Notes under the pieces: model-generated | The model's database searches: none | Told to the model about the DNA's origin: nothing | The model's input: the letters and a program-made list of their open reading frames with translations, nothing else | Shown here: positions 53,298 to 64,000 of the stretch, piece after piece | Position numbering within the stretch: position 1 is the first letter of the stretch | Layout of the letters: every line of letters begins with the position of its first letter | Made by a program: the position numbers and the translations under genes | From: Bacteroidaceae bacterium | Lineage (GTDB): Bacteria; Bacteroidota; Bacteroidia; Bacteroidales; Bacteroidaceae | Assembly (NCBI GenBank): GCA_016291905.1 | Contig: JAEEZS010000081.1 | Coordinates: 124,001-188,000 of the forward strand | DNA: 64,000 nucleotides | Direction of reading: 5' to 3'

Positions 53298-56200
53298 TTA
53301 TTGGATTTCAAATACCCCTGTGTCTAACCAATAACGTTCTTCAGCACCAAGGCTTTGTATATTTATCTCAATCATGCTGTCGGCAAGATCGACCCCGTTT
53401 TTGTCCGTGATGGATGAGATCATCAGTTTTTCCTTATCGTCATCGTCACGTTCAATTGTCAGTTGGTATGGCAAACGAAGACGCAAGCCGTCTTTGATTT
53501 CTTTGGCTTCTGCCCGGACTTGAGCATCGCTCTTTGGCTGATTGTTACTGATCGCCTTGTTTCGAATGCTCTCTCTCATACGGTATTCATTGAAATCGAT
53601 TACATATAACTTTCTTGCTGGATATGAATCAAAGCCAATCTGTCGTATGTTTAATGTCGTTGGCAGCGAACTTACCATCAACTCACCTCTGTTCTTTTCT
53701 GGAGTAATGAAATACTCTACAGGTTGGCCCTCGCGAGATGATTCTATATAATTGATAACAGACTTTAGATTTTCATCAAGTTTCGATATGTCTATGATGA
53801 ATTTGTCAAGAACGCTCAATGAAGAAGCATAATGCCCGATAAGCGCACCCATAGCCACAATAGTCTTCGCATTGGCAATGTAGCCGGTATTGTTGCTGAA
53901 CGGGTACCAATGTCCTACATAATAATTATTTAGAAGAATAAGCCTATTGGGAGAAACTGAGTAATACTTCAAAAAAAGATCTCGTATTGGACTCAATGAT
54001 GCAGGTCTGCCAGATAATAAAACAATATCGCAATTAAAGGCATACATTATCGTTGCAATCTTCTTCAGTAAAGGTTCAAAAGCTTTGGAGACAACATCTG
54101 CCACCTCTGTGGCATTGAATTTCCACTCCATCTCCTCGAGACAAAAGCCAAAAAACCCTTTAAAACCTTCTTTAACGCTGTCATTTGGAGGACATTCGTC
54201 GAAAACATCTGCATAACGTACAACGCAATCTTTGGAATCGTTTGATAACAGTTCCAAGAAATAGTACATCAGCGGCACAGTATACTGTAAGTTGAAATCT
54301 CGACGCAACTTCCTCTCTTTAACGGTCTGACCTGCATAATCTGGTCCAAAAAAGTTTCGAAGGGTTTGGCGATACAACGTTTCATCTAAACCTTGGATTT
54401 TCTTCCTAAAAGCACTGTCCTGAGAGAAGAACATCACCTTCTTGATGAGTTCATTTAGCATTTCATCTCCTGCATAGTAAAAGCTGTCATAGAACAATGG
54501 ATTAGGTGTGATTGTTGTCACATCTCCCTTGAGGTATGAATAGCGGCTAATCATGAGGTCAGAAGTACCTGCACCTATATCAAGTGAGCCAATGGTAAGT
54601 TCTGGTTGTGCTCCAGCATTAAGAACCTTGCCATATAAATTAAAGAATTCTTGACAGGAACCTTTGTATTTATAGCCAACTTCTCCGTAAATGTAAACAA
54701 GTTGAGAACATGTTGCTTCGTCATAATACCATTTGCTTTCTGAATCCCTGAAAGAAGGAGCCGCTGGTACAACGTCAACCTTATAATTGACCTCTTTAAA
54801 AAGGTTGAGCAACTTGACAGCATCGCTCGCACACTTTACTAATGCTTCGCGTTCAAGTTTTGACATTGCCGTTGGGCATGTTACAATTATTCGTCTGATT
54901 CGTCGCGGCATCGTCTTATTGCCTCTATCAGTTCGGTATCTGTCACTATTAATCTGAGTTTGCGCCTGAGTAAGCATCTCAAGGAAAGCAAACGTCATTA
55001 GCGATCTCCTTGAATAGTGATAAGACTGACCACCTGACGCATTGTTTGCTATGCGTCCGTCACTTTGAAGATGCTCTGAAATGCCAGGGATGTCAAGAAT
55101 GTTATTGGCCTTTTCACCTTCCAATACCATAAATTTCCATTCTTCATCACTCCTTTTGCCATCCCAAAGATATCTTTTCGGGCTTGACATCGTAGAGAGG
55201 CGCTCTTCCCCAGAATCGGACTCCGTGGCGCGATGGATAAGGTAATTCGCCTCTTTTCCCAACCTTACCAAGCTAGGATAAACAAATTGTTTGCTTCCCT
55301 GTATGCCTAAATTCCCGAATTCTACCTTACGGAAAGCTAGTCGCATGTCGAAAGGTTCTTTGTAGATATTTACCTTATTCGAAGTGTCGTTGAGTAAGGA
55401 GGTGTAGTCAATCAGCTCTAGTTGTTCGACTTGATTGAAAGTTGAATTATCTTCAACAAGTAGAGCAGTCGTACGCGAGTTACCTATATCAACAACCATA
55501 TCAACGTCTTTGACAACAACATTGGCATCTTTATATAAGGTTATCTTTGGAAAAAGATTCTTTTGAGCAATATAATCGATTAAAAGAAAATATGTTGCAA
55601 TATAGCTTAGTCTTCGACCCGTATGAACTAAGCCAGCATTACGAACATTAGGATGAACCAATCCGAAAAGATAGTTGTTTATGTATTCTGTCTCCCTTTT
55701 AGGTGAAAAGAAATCCATAAGCATGTATTCGTTTTTGCATACTTCGAATCTCTTCTCATTATTAAAGTCTGAGAATACTGGGCATTCGCTATATTGGTTT
55801 GTAGTGTTGGACGTGCGTGTATCAAAAGCCAGAAGTACTTTATAAGATCGAATTCCTTCCTCCCTGCTCTTTTGGGGAACCAACTTAAAACGAGACCAGT
55901 TATACGGACCATTATCGAAACGAGTTTCTGTACGTTTTAAAAAATATGGTATGGGAAGCCACTTATTCTCGAAGGAAGCGAGTGTGTTTTCTCGGTCTGT
56001 GAAGTTCATTCTAAATATATCACCAGGCACTCCTAATTGCATTTGATCATCTATCTTAAGGGGCTTTATACCTTCGTCATTTAGCGAACTGACATCGATG
56101 CCACCATTTCCATTCGCATTTGTCAGATATCCGCCCTCGAATAAATCTTTCTTTTTGTAAAAAAAACGATTTGTTTCCGTATTAACTTCTTGTGCTAAAT

Positions 56201-56330
56201 CAAGCACCCAAACTCCGTCTGTAGTATCATACCATTCATGGAACCATAATGAAAATCTCTCCCTAATATTAATATCAAAGTCGAGGATCGTAATATGAAT
56301 GCCCGAATTAGCGATTAATGAATACTCCAT
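53298..56330 (-). CDS. srfB: SrfB-like actin/Hsp70-fold ATPase
   Basis: 1010 residues, soluble. The opening EYSLIANSGIHITILDFDI resembles the start of SrfB proteins. The actin/Hsp70 nucleotide-binding fold is shown by phosphate-1 VVDIGNSRTT (281-287), phosphate-2 GSLDIGAGTSDL (584-591) and the adenosine-type DIVLLSGRPASLSPIRDLF (about 785-803). Extra regions before, between and after these blocks are family-specific. SrfB occurs with SrfC in proteobacterial srfABC loci; its job is unproven. It is the first gene of the island operon, 12 nt before the SrfC-like gene, and follows the hairpin-rich region at 56386-56786. Confidence 0.8.
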   Translation of the reverse strand: MEYSLIANSGIHITILDFDINIRERFSLWFHEWYDTTDGVWVLDLAQEVNTETNRFFYKKKDLFEGGYLTNANGNGGIDVSSLNDEGIKPLKIDDQMQLGVPGDIFRMNFTDRENTLASFENKWLPIPYFLKRTETRFDNGPYNWSRFKLVPQKSREEGIRSYKVLLAFDTRTSNTTNQYSECPVFSDFNNEKRFEVCKNEYMLMDFFSPKRETEYINNYLFGLVHPNVRNAGLVHTGRRLSYIATYFLLIDYIAQKNLFPKITLYKDANVVVKDVDMVVDIGNSRTTALLVEDNSTFNQVEQLELIDYTSLLNDTSNKVNIYKEPFDMRLAFRKVEFGNLGIQGSKQFVYPSLVRLGKEANYLIHRATESDSGEERLSTMSSPKRYLWDGKRSDEEWKFMVLEGEKANNILDIPGISEHLQSDGRIANNASGGQSYHYSRRSLMTFAFLEMLTQAQTQINSDRYRTDRGNKTMPRRIRRIIVTCPTAMSKLEREALVKCASDAVKLLNLFKEVNYKVDVVPAAPSFRDSESKWYYDEATCSQLVYIYGEVGYKYKGSCQEFFNLYGKVLNAGAQPELTIGSLDIGAGTSDLMISRYSYLKGDVTTITPNPLFYDSFYYAGDEMLNELIKKVMFFSQDSAFRKKIQGLDETLYRQTLRNFFGPDYAGQTVKERKLRRDFNLQYTVPLMYYFLELLSNDSKDCVVRYADVFDECPPNDSVKEGFKGFFGFCLEEMEWKFNATEVADVVSKAFEPLLKKIATIMYAFNCDIVLLSGRPASLSPIRDLFLKYYSVSPNRLILLNNYYVGHWYPFSNNTGYIANAKTIVAMGALIGHYASSLSVLDKFIIDISKLDENLKSVINYIESSREGQPVEYFITPEKNRGELMVSSLPTTLNIRQIGFDSYPARKLYVIDFNEYRMRESIRNKAISNNQPKSDAQVRAEAKEIKDGLRLRLPYQLTIERDDDDKEKLMISSITDKNGVDLADSMIEINIQSLGAEERYWLDTGVFEIQ

Positions 56331-56385
56331 AATGCCTCAGTATCAATTATTAATTCTATTATTATCAATTATAGCATTTTCTACA

Positions 56386-56790
56386 CTATACGCAAAGGAT
56401 AATGTAAAACACGGTATGATCGTGAGAAACAGGTTCGTCTTTTATTGTTGTCTCGCCTGCCTTTGATTCCCGTAAAGGCTAATAAGTTTCTAATGAAAAG
56501 CGTGGGAACCCTCTTGCTGCTCGTCCCACCTTTCGAAGCTCTGGCATTGCTTAGTTGTCGAAACGAGCAACGCCGAAGCCCACGCCGATATGCAAGTTAA
56601 CAGCATCAACAGCCGGACTATACATATCCACAGGGCGACTTTGTTGCTTTGTTTTTGACAACTGTTTGTTTTTGGAACTGCCAGATTCCGAAAGGTCAAA
56701 GAACAAAGCGTTAAGTACGCCTTTCCTATATATAGGTTCTTCCCCTCAGTCCCACCCGAAAGCGGGCATCGGCAAAAGAACGATGCAAAG
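56386..56790 (-). ncRNA. Hairpin-rich transcribed region ahead of the srfB-like gene (RNA or long leader)
   Basis: On the minus strand a TAACTTTG -7 box (56786-56793) is followed by a series of hairpins: CCCG/CGGG (56755-56766), the palindrome CCTATATATAGG (56725-56736), a 9-bp stem GGCGTTGCT/AGCAATGCC with one G-U pair (56543-56574), GTGGGA/TCCCAC (56502-56529) and GCCTTT/AAAGGC (56459-56479). One frame stays protein-like across two stop codons: a 24-codon ORF from ATG 56625 ending VGFGVARFDN at a TAA (56551-56553), then a second segment ending at TAG (56479-56481) and a third ending at 56386-56388. It could be a structured RNA, a decayed or recoded gene, or the operon leader. Confidence 0.5.
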
Positions 56791-56815
56791 TTATTGATTT
56801 TTTCAATATCACAAA
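56786..56815 (-). promoter_or_regulatory. Promoter ahead of the hairpin-rich region and island operon
   Basis: Minus-strand TTTG (56812-56815), 18 nt, TAACTTTG (56786-56793). The spacing is one base shorter than the usual 19-21, otherwise consensus. Confidence 0.55.
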
Positions 56816-56827
56816 TAAAAACGAAGG

Positions 56828-56867
56828 AAAAATGTACGAAATGAAAGAAAAAAGCTCATTTCGTACA
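56828..56867 (-). terminator. Terminator of dapA
   Basis: A perfect 12-bp stem TGTACGAAATGA (56833-56844) with TCATTTCGTACA (56856-56867), 11-nt loop, followed on the minus strand by TTTTTCC. It lies 56 nt after the dapA stop. Confidence 0.9.
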
Positions 56868-56922
56868 GGCGAAAGGAAGTGCAAAGGAAGTCGTTTTTCT
56901 TCCCCTTGGCTGAAAAAAAGTC

Positions 56923-57789
56923 TTACAGCAGCTGTTTCATCTTGGCTTTCAGCTCGGCAGAGACGGGGACGAGGGGCAGACGGAGGACATCGTTGCAGAT
57001 GCCCTTAAGATTCAACGCGGCTTTCACGCCTGCAGGGCTGCCCTCGGCAAACAGGAGGTCGCACCACTCCGCAAAGATTGAAGATTGAAGATTGAAGATT
57101 GATCCGTTAACCACGTCACAGACCATACGGGGGAAGAGATTGCTGAGGACGGACACCACGCCATCGGCCCCAAGCGACATCAGCTGCGGAGTGAGTTTAT
57201 CATCGCCACTCAGCACCTTGAAGCCTTCAGGACGCTCGCGGATGATGCGCGTTATCTGTTCGACATTGCCCGATGCCTCCTTGATGCCAATGATGTTGTG
57301 GCAATCGCGCGCCAAGCGCAACGTGGTGTCTGCCGTGAGGTTTACGCCCGTGCGCGAAGGGACATTATAAAGCACAATAGGCAGCGGCGAGGCCTCGGAG
57401 AGGGTGCGGTAGTGACGGTACATACCTTCCTGCGAGGGCTTATTATAATAAGGAGTAACAATGAGCAGGGCGTCCATCCCGTTGAACGCGTCGGCTTTCA
57501 TACGACGGAGCATACCCGCTGTGTCGTTGCCTCCGAACCCCAGCAGCAGGGGGCGCTGACGTCCGACGATGCGGACAATCGTTTCGCGTATCAAATGCTG
57601 TTCTTCGTCAGTCAGCGTGGGTGTCTCGGCCGTCGTGCCCAACACGCAGAGGAAGTTTACACCCGCTTGGATATTGCTGACGACCAGACGCTCCAAAGCA
57701 TCCACATCTACACTACCGTCCTCACGAAACGGGGTTACAAGGGCTGTGCCCACACCGCTGAGTCCCACGAAAGCCTTATCTCTATCCAT
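56923..57789 (-). CDS. dapA: 4-hydroxy-tetrahydrodipicolinate synthase
   Basis: 288 residues from ATG 57787-57789 (MDRDKAFVGLSG). The ATG at 57810 cannot be used because it lies within the -7 box. The enzyme condenses pyruvate with aspartate semialdehyde in lysine and diaminopimelate synthesis. Schiff-base Lys170 (IIGIKEASGN), Tyr141 (YNVPSRTG), and the GTTAE block (51-55) are present. Near residues 225-240 the protein contains SIFNLQSSIFAEW, encoded by four tandem 7-bp repeats that replace the usual helix at this position. It sits beside ligA, a common pairing in Bacteroidetes. Confidence 0.95.
   Translation of the reverse strand: MDRDKAFVGLSGVGTALVTPFREDGSVDVDALERLVVSNIQAGVNFLCVLGTTAETPTLTDEEQHLIRETIVRIVGRQRPLLLGFGGNDTAGMLRRMKADAFNGMDALLIVTPYYNKPSQEGMYRHYRTLSEASPLPIVLYNVPSRTGVNLTADTTLRLARDCHNIIGIKEASGNVEQITRIIRERPEGFKVLSGDDKLTPQLMSLGADGVVSVLSNLFPRMVCDVVNGSIFNLQSSIFAEWCDLLFAEGSPAGVKAALNLKGICNDVLRLPLVPVSAELKAKMKQLL
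57075..57102. repeat. Four tandem AGATTGA heptamers inside dapA
   Basis: Four exact 7-bp units within the dapA coding region. Seven is not a multiple of three, so a change of one unit would shift the frame. Confidence 0.97.
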
Positions 57790-57807
57790 AATTTCTGAAA
57801 TATTTGG

Positions 57808-57839
57808 CAAAGGTAGTGCAACCTACGCAATTAAACAAA
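57808..57839 (-). promoter_or_regulatory. Promoter of dapA
   Basis: Minus-strand TTTG (57836-57839), 20 nt, TACCTTTG (57808-57815). It overlaps the upstream in-frame ATG and so places the dapA start at 57789. Confidence 0.75.
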
Positions 57840-57859
57840 TCTATTCGTCTTTTTTTGAC

Positions 57860-59884
<2,025 letters not shown>

Positions 59885-59908
59885 TTATGATGAATGGATA
59901 ATAACGTC

Positions 59909-62437
59909 TTAATATAGTGCATCCTCGATGTGGTTCATCACCTCGTCGCATAGCGCATCGTAGGATTTATCCAAAGGGAGAACAGGGGGAAGGTACTCCA
60001 CAGCCACAGGCACACGCTTAGGAATGTGGCGCCCCTTGGGCAGGGCCTTGTAGGCTCCGCTAATAACCACAGGCACAATGGGCACCTGGAGCTCGCAACT
60101 CAGTATAGCAAACATTTTCTTAAAAGAACCCAACGCGCCTGTGATGGTACGTGTCCCCTCAGGGAAGATAATGACGCGTTTTTTGCGCTTCAGCGCTTCG
60201 CCTAACGCCTGGATGCTCTCTTTCAAGTTGTTCTGATTTATTACAATCACGTTGTTGTGGCGTGCCATGAACTTGGCAAAGCGTGTCCTCACATGTTCGC
60301 GTTTGGCAAAGAAATATGTCCCTGTTAACAGTTTCTTGGGCAGGAACGACACCACGAACAGACCGTCGAAATAACTCTGGTGATTGGGAGTGAGGATGAA
60401 CGGACCGTCTGCGGGCAGATTCTCCATGCCACTTCCTTTCAGGCTGAAATAGGCGCGACTGAGCCCACGCCCAAGGCCGACAATGGCATGCGTGATCCAC
60501 CCCGCTTTGGGCAGCACTACATGACTGGTATCCTCGCGAAGAATGGTTGCCCAATCGGTCTTCTCCACCTCCACGCGCGTCTTGGCATCAGCAACATAGG
60601 TAGCCAATTCCTCCACATCGCGGAAACGGGTAAGCTTGTCAGCCGTCAGCGCCATGCCGAATGTCTGCTCAATGAATGACTGTAAGCCCACCTTATCCAG
60701 CGAGTCAAGGGCAAGGTCGGTTTCCAAATTGTCCGTGGGATGCACGACAACCCGCTTTTCGTCCTCGATATACTTTTTGATAATGGCGTATTCTTCCGTA
60801 ATTGTACGGTCCTCCGCCTGTTGCTGTTCGGAAGCTGACGGCTGAGATTTCGTTTGGGGCGAGGCAAGCAGCTCGGGCAGCTTGTAGCGTTGCAACTTCT
60901 CCATACGGGTACGAGGCAAGTCACCATGAATCACGCGCACGCTCAGCACCCGTTTGTAGGATTCTGTCTCGCTGTTGTATGGCTCAATGACGTTACGCTT
61001 CAATGCCTGTTCCAATTCCTCGTCGCTACGGCCTGCAGCCCAGCGTTCATCAGGCACGATGAGGGCGCAGAGTTTGTCACCATCAGGGCAGACGCCAACC
61101 TCTTTCACGATGTCTTCATGACGCTCGAGCTTCTGTTCTATCTCCGTAGGATTGACGTTCTTACCATTTGAAAGAACAATGATTTCCTTCGTACGTCCGG
61201 TGATGAAGATGCGTCCGTCTTCGCGGATGGTAGCGAGGTCGCCCGTATGGATGAATCCATCAGCATCAATAACTTCGGCTGTCTCCTCGGGACGGTTGTA
61301 ATAGCCCTGCATCACGTTAGGGCCTTTGGCGCACAACTCCCCATCAACCAGCTTCACCTCGACACTAGGCATCGCCTTGCCCACGCTGCCTGGAACGAGT
61401 TCGCCTGGGCGAGTGAAGGATATCATCGGCGCTGTTTCCGTCATGCCATAGCCGTCAAGCAGGTCAATGCCCAACGTCTTCATTCCCGCCGCTACCTCCA
61501 CGGGCAACGCGGCTCCTCCATTCACACAGAATTCCAGATGTCCGCCCAGTTTCTTTTGCACAGCCTTAAAGACGAAACGCGAGAAACGCAGGCTCCCTAT
61601 CCGCCCGCAGAGCCAGAAAAGGAAGCGCGTGAGGGCGGAGGCATCTATCTTCCGCTTTATACCATTATATATTGTCTGCCACAAACGGGGCACGCCGATA
61701 ATCAGGTTGACTTCGCCTGTCTGCAGGGTGGCCATGATGTCCGGCGCAGCCATAGAAGGACAGATGATGACGCCTGCCCCCAACATCATCGGGGCGACCA
61801 GCGTACCGAGCAACGGAAGCACGTGGTGCAGAGGCAGGAGAATCAACACGCGGGTATGATTGGTGTAAATGGGGACTTCCTCCGAGACGGAACGCACGTT
61901 GGCAAACATGTTGCGGAACGAGAGCATCACGCCCTTGGGTGTTCCCGTCGTACCTGAAGTATAGCAAATGAGCGCTATACGTTCCTCGTCACGCACAAAC
62001 AGGCGGTCGAGGGAAGGAGCGGAATCAGAGGGATTATTCTGAATGCTCTGAGTTTCTGCGGACGTCAACACATTCGTGCTTAAAACATCCTCTATCACCA
62101 GCAGCGTGGTTGACGTACCCGCTTCAGCAATAGCTTTGCGCATCACATCGGCAGTCTTGGCTGACACCCACGCCAGCTGAGGCTCGCAGTCACGCAGGAT
62201 GTAGGCCGTGTCGTCCACCGTGCTCATTGCATCTACGGGAACAGCTATCCCCTCGTTCAGCCAGACGGAGAAAATGGCATATATCCAGCCTGCGCTGTTC
62301 TCGCTGAAGATAACGGTCTTTCCCCCAGCCTGCTGGCCCGAAACGTGGGCAAAGTGCCGCACGTGCTCCAGTATCTCCGAAAAGCTGACTCTCTTGTCGC
62401 CCACGATGATGGCTGTCTTATGATAATCCGATATCAT
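59909..62437 (-). CDS. Acyl-AMP ligase / ACP / lysophospholipid acyltransferase fusion
   Basis: 842 residues, three modules. Residues about 1-520 are an ANL ligase: [11 protein letters not shown] (159-169), [34 protein letters not shown] and a C-terminal catalytic Lys region. Residues about 540-620 are an acyl carrier domain with phosphopantetheine Ser579 (LDSLDK). Residues about 640-842 are a PlsC-type acyltransferase with NHQSYFD (His686, Asp691), FPEGTRT (about 758-763) and VPVVISG. The order implies that a fatty acid is adenylated, loaded on the built-in ACP and transferred to a lysolipid, comparable to E. coli Aas but with an ACP inside. Probably inner-membrane associated; the lipid acceptor is unknown. 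Confidence 0.9.
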   Translation of the reverse strand: MISDYHKTAIIVGDKRVSFSEILEHVRHFAHVSGQQAGGKTVIFSENSAGWIYAIFSVWLNEGIAVPVDAMSTVDDTAYILRDCEPQLAWVSAKTADVMRKAIAEAGTSTTLLVIEDVLSTNVLTSAETQSIQNNPSDSAPSLDRLFVRDEERIALICYTSGTTGTPKGVMLSFRNMFANVRSVSEEVPIYTNHTRVLILLPLHHVLPLLGTLVAPMMLGAGVIICPSMAAPDIMATLQTGEVNLIIGVPRLWQTIYNGIKRKIDASALTRFLFWLCGRIGSLRFSRFVFKAVQKKLGGHLEFCVNGGAALPVEVAAGMKTLGIDLLDGYGMTETAPMISFTRPGELVPGSVGKAMPSVEVKLVDGELCAKGPNVMQGYYNRPEETAEVIDADGFIHTGDLATIREDGRIFITGRTKEIIVLSNGKNVNPTEIEQKLERHEDIVKEVGVCPDGDKLCALIVPDERWAAGRSDEELEQALKRNVIEPYNSETESYKRVLSVRVIHGDLPRTRMEKLQRYKLPELLASPQTKSQPSASEQQQAEDRTITEEYAIIKKYIEDEKRVVVHPTDNLETDLALDSLDKVGLQSFIEQTFGMALTADKLTRFRDVEELATYVADAKTRVEVEKTDWATILREDTSHVVLPKAGWITHAIVGLGRGLSRAYFSLKGSGMENLPADGPFILTPNHQSYFDGLFVVSFLPKKLLTGTYFFAKREHVRTRFAKFMARHNNVIVINQNNLKESIQALGEALKRKKRVIIFPEGTRTITGALGSFKKMFAILSCELQVPIVPVVISGAYKALPKGRHIPKRVPVAVEYLPPVLPLDKSYDALCDEVMNHIEDALY

Positions 62438-62467
62438 TTTATCTATCGCAATTCCGGTTTTGGCTGC

Positions 62468-62475
62468 AAAGGTAG
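62468..62475 (-). promoter_or_regulatory. -7 box of the acyl-AMP ligase fusion gene
   Basis: Minus-strand TACCTTTG, 30 nt before the start codon at 62437 and divergent from trmD. Confidence 0.55.
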
Positions 62476-62505
62476 TGATTATTCTCTAATAATTCCTAAT
62501 TCCCG

Positions 62506-62536
62506 TTTCCTAATTCCTGATAATTCCCTATCTTTG
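62506..62536 (+). promoter_or_regulatory. Promoter of trmD
   Basis: TATCTTTG (62529-62536) 18 nt before the ATG; TTTC at 62506-62509 occupies the -33 site with 19-nt spacing. Confidence 0.55.
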
Positions 62537-62554
62537 CACCGAAAATACGAAACC

Positions 62555-63232
62555 ATGCGCATCGATATACTCACCGTATTGCCCGAAATGATAGAGGGAT
62601 TCTTCAATTGCTCCATCATGGCAAGGGCCCAGAAGAAGGGATTGGCGGAAATCGTCATTCACAACATCCGCGACTACACCACCGACAAACACCACAAGAC
62701 CGATGACTACCCCTTCGGCGGTAGTGCAGGCATGGTGATGAAGATTGAGCCTATTGACCGTCTAATCAGCAAACTAAAAAGCGAGCGCGACTATGATGAC
62801 GTCATCTTCACCTCGCCCGACGGAGAGCGTTTCGACCAACACATGGCCAACAGCCTCAGCCTCTGCAACAACCTCATTATCCTCTGTGGACACTTCAAGG
62901 GCATCGACTACCGCATCCGCGAGCACCTGATCACGAAGGAGGTCAGTATTGGCGACTACGTGCTGACGGGAGGCGAACTGGCTGCAGCAGCCATTGCCGA
63001 CGCTACTGTCCGACTCATTCCAGGCGTGCTGGGAGATGTGGGCTCGGCCCTCGACGACTCATTCCAGGACGGACTGCTCGACCATCCTGTCTATACCCGT
63101 CCTGCCGACTACAACGGATGGCGCGTGCCCGACATCCTGCTCTCAGGCAACGAAGCCCTCATCCGCGAATGGGAACTCAACCAGCAGATTGCCCGCACAC
63201 GTCAATTAAGGCCCGACTTACTGAAAGACTGA
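62555..63232 (+). CDS. trmD: tRNA (guanine-N1)-methyltransferase
   Basis: 225 residues from ATG 62555 ([33 protein letters not shown]); the longer upstream frame is unsupported and precedes the promoter. SPOUT-class enzyme that makes m1G37 in tRNAs. Family motifs: [66 protein letters not shown] (knot and SAM site, with the catalytic Asp in the following [21 protein letters not shown]). Length is typical. Confidence 0.97.
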   Translation: MRIDILTVLPEMIEGFFNCSIMARAQKKGLAEIVIHNIRDYTTDKHHKTDDYPFGGSAGMVMKIEPIDRLISKLKSERDYDDVIFTSPDGERFDQHMANSLSLCNNLIILCGHFKGIDYRIREHLITKEVSIGDYVLTGGELAAAAIADATVRLIPGVLGDVGSALDDSFQDGLLDHPVYTRPADYNGWRVPDILLSGNEALIREWELNQQIARTRQLRPDLLKD

Positions 63233-63245
63233 GTCCCTTTCACAA

Positions 63246-63275
63246 CGCACTACGTTATTTTCTCAACGAAGTGCG
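63246..63275. terminator. Possible terminator between trmD and the DUF4091 gene
   Basis: CGCACT-AC-GTT pairs with AAC-GA-AGTGCG (63246-63275), an interrupted stem between convergent genes. A long U-run is absent, so confidence is low. Confidence 0.35.
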
Positions 63276-63296
63276 CTATCTTTCCAGCATACTGCG

Positions 63297-64000
63297 TTAA
63301 AACTTCCAAAGAGCCTCCTCGGCTTTGCGGATTAATGCGCCGGCATTGGTGTCGTCAGCGTACTTATTGCCTGCGAAGGGGGCAAGGATGGCATCGAGTT
63401 TCTTCTGTTGGGCAGGAGTGGCCTCAGCACGCAGGAGGCGAATTTTCTCATAGTCCTGAATGCCCTGAATGAGTCGCTCAAAACGGATGCTGCTTCCCGT
63501 AGGATATACCAAGAAGCAGTCGCCGCTGTACCATGTGCGGAAACGGGTGTCCTTGCAGGGGTCCTTCACCCAGCTGTTGTAGGCCCAGCGCAGATAGCCG
63601 TCGAAGCCCAAGGCTGCGGCGTGCCAGCCGAGAAAGGCCGACTCGGCAGGGGGCGAGAAGGTGAACGTGTTGGGATGGTCGGGGGAGCAGCAGGTGTAGA
63701 ATGTGGTGCGCAGGCCGTCGGCACGGCGTTGGGCAGCCACCTCGGCAGGAATGTTCACATGCTGGTAGGCAAGGCTGATGTCGTACATCATCGACACCAC
63801 CTCGGGCGAGTAGTTGACGGCGCCCTCGATGCGGTAGCCTGGGTCGGCACGGCGCGCGATGTCCCACGCGATGCGCATCTGGTCCATGGGACGCTCGTCC
63901 ATGGCGATGCACGTCTTGTCGAACCATCCCTTCGCCTTCAGATGACGGGCGAAGTCGGTGAGGAACGGCAGGAGGTACTCCTCGTAGGCTTTTTCGCCGG
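63297..64000 (-). CDS. DUF4091 glycoside-hydrolase-like protein (5' end beyond window)
   Basis: The frame is open to the right edge; 233 C-terminal codons are present. The visible part (GEKAYEEYLLPFLTDFARHLKAKGWFDKTCIAMDERPMDQM, PEVVSMMYDISLAYQ, TTFYTCCSPDHPNTFTFSPPAESAFLGWHAAALGFDGYLRWAYNSWVKDP) is the conserved C-terminal block of DUF4091 proteins, barrel-fold enzymes or putative glycoside hydrolases of Bacteroidetes. The Glu in MDERPMD and the WYSGDCFLVYPTG stretch are probable active-site or loop residues. A signal peptide would lie outside the window. Confidence 0.85.
   Translation of the reverse strand, partial: GEKAYEEYLLPFLTDFARHLKAKGWFDKTCIAMDERPMDQMRIAWDIARRADPGYRIEGAVNYSPEVVSMMYDISLAYQHVNIPAEVAAQRRADGLRTTFYTCCSPDHPNTFTFSPPAESAFLGWHAAALGFDGYLRWAYNSWVKDPCKDTRFRTWYSGDCFLVYPTGSSIRFERLIQGIQDYEKIRLLRAEATPAQQKKLDAILAPFAGNKYADDTNAGALIRKAEEALWKF

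Noticed and set aside
56490..56699. 69-codon minus-strand ORF upstream of the island
   Set aside because: It overlaps the hairpins in a different frame from the more protein-like one; no support as a gene.

Overview
The window is chromosomal DNA from a Bacteroidales bacterium, most like Prevotella or a close relative. The signs are: promoters of the Bacteroidetes type (TTTG, about 20 bp, then TAnnTTTG) in front of many genes; Bacteroidetes-restricted families (DUF3078, DUF4468, DUF2027, Porin_10-like barrel, long SLBB exporters); weak Shine-Dalgarno signals; and housekeeping genes of that phylum (a RelA-type Rel, uxaC, yidC with a large periplasmic domain). No tRNA, rRNA, CRISPR array or transposase was seen.

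Layout. 1-3.7 kb: a Tat-exported Gfo/Idh/MocA oxidoreductase (cut by the left edge) divergent from uxaC, then fabD. 3.8-7.6 kb: a Wzz-type chain-length protein and a multi-SLBB outer-membrane polysaccharide exporter. 7.8-8.06 kb: a non-coding RNA with its own promoter, an 11-bp closing stem and a T-run, read here as 6S RNA. 8.1-16.7 kb: ettA, a DUF3078 protein, a DUF1846 protein, yidC and a GH20 hexosaminidase. 16.7-23.2 kb: a Pif1/RecD-like helicase, DUF4468 protein, small membrane protein, putative porin and a second Gfo/Idh enzyme. 23.2-26.6 kb: an acyl carrier protein with a coiled-coil tail, then fprA, eno and a 53-residue rubredoxin, which makes a likely O2/NO-detoxifying electron-transfer set. 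26.7-35.6 kb: ThuA-like, DUF1573, relA-type rel, a beta-barrel protein, a long queA paralogue, DUF2027, an Ala/Lys-rich secreted protein and a clostripain-like lipoprotein.

35.77-37.43 kb is a compact element: one VapE/VirE-type P-loop ATPase gene framed by mirror-image ends. Each end carries a 27-nt palindrome, tandem 11-bp repeats, and an outer 15-bp inverted repeat placed exactly 34 nt from the palindrome. No transposase or integrase is present. A 21-bp minisatellite follows.

37.7-56.4 kb is a visibly AT-richer island of eleven genes on the minus strand, nine of them within 15 nt of each other or overlapping. In transcription order they are: SrfB-like actin/Hsp70-fold ATPase, SrfC-like P-loop GTPase, membrane-anchored subtilisin with Listeria-Bacteroides repeats, four-helix membrane protein, second P-loop GTPase, two membrane-anchored proteins of unknown fold, a secreted coiled-coil protein, a secreted TPR protein ending in a retropepsin-like protease, a membrane protein interrupted by an in-frame TGA, and a small possible YbjN-like protein. 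A 400-nt hairpin-rich region with its own promoter lies ahead of it. This is the best candidate for an undescribed system: an NTPase-controlled, envelope-spanning protease machine. Its role (defence, conflict or secretion) is inference.

56.9-64 kb returns to core genes: dapA, ligA, an acyl-AMP ligase/ACP/acyltransferase fusion, trmD and a DUF4091 protein cut by the right edge.
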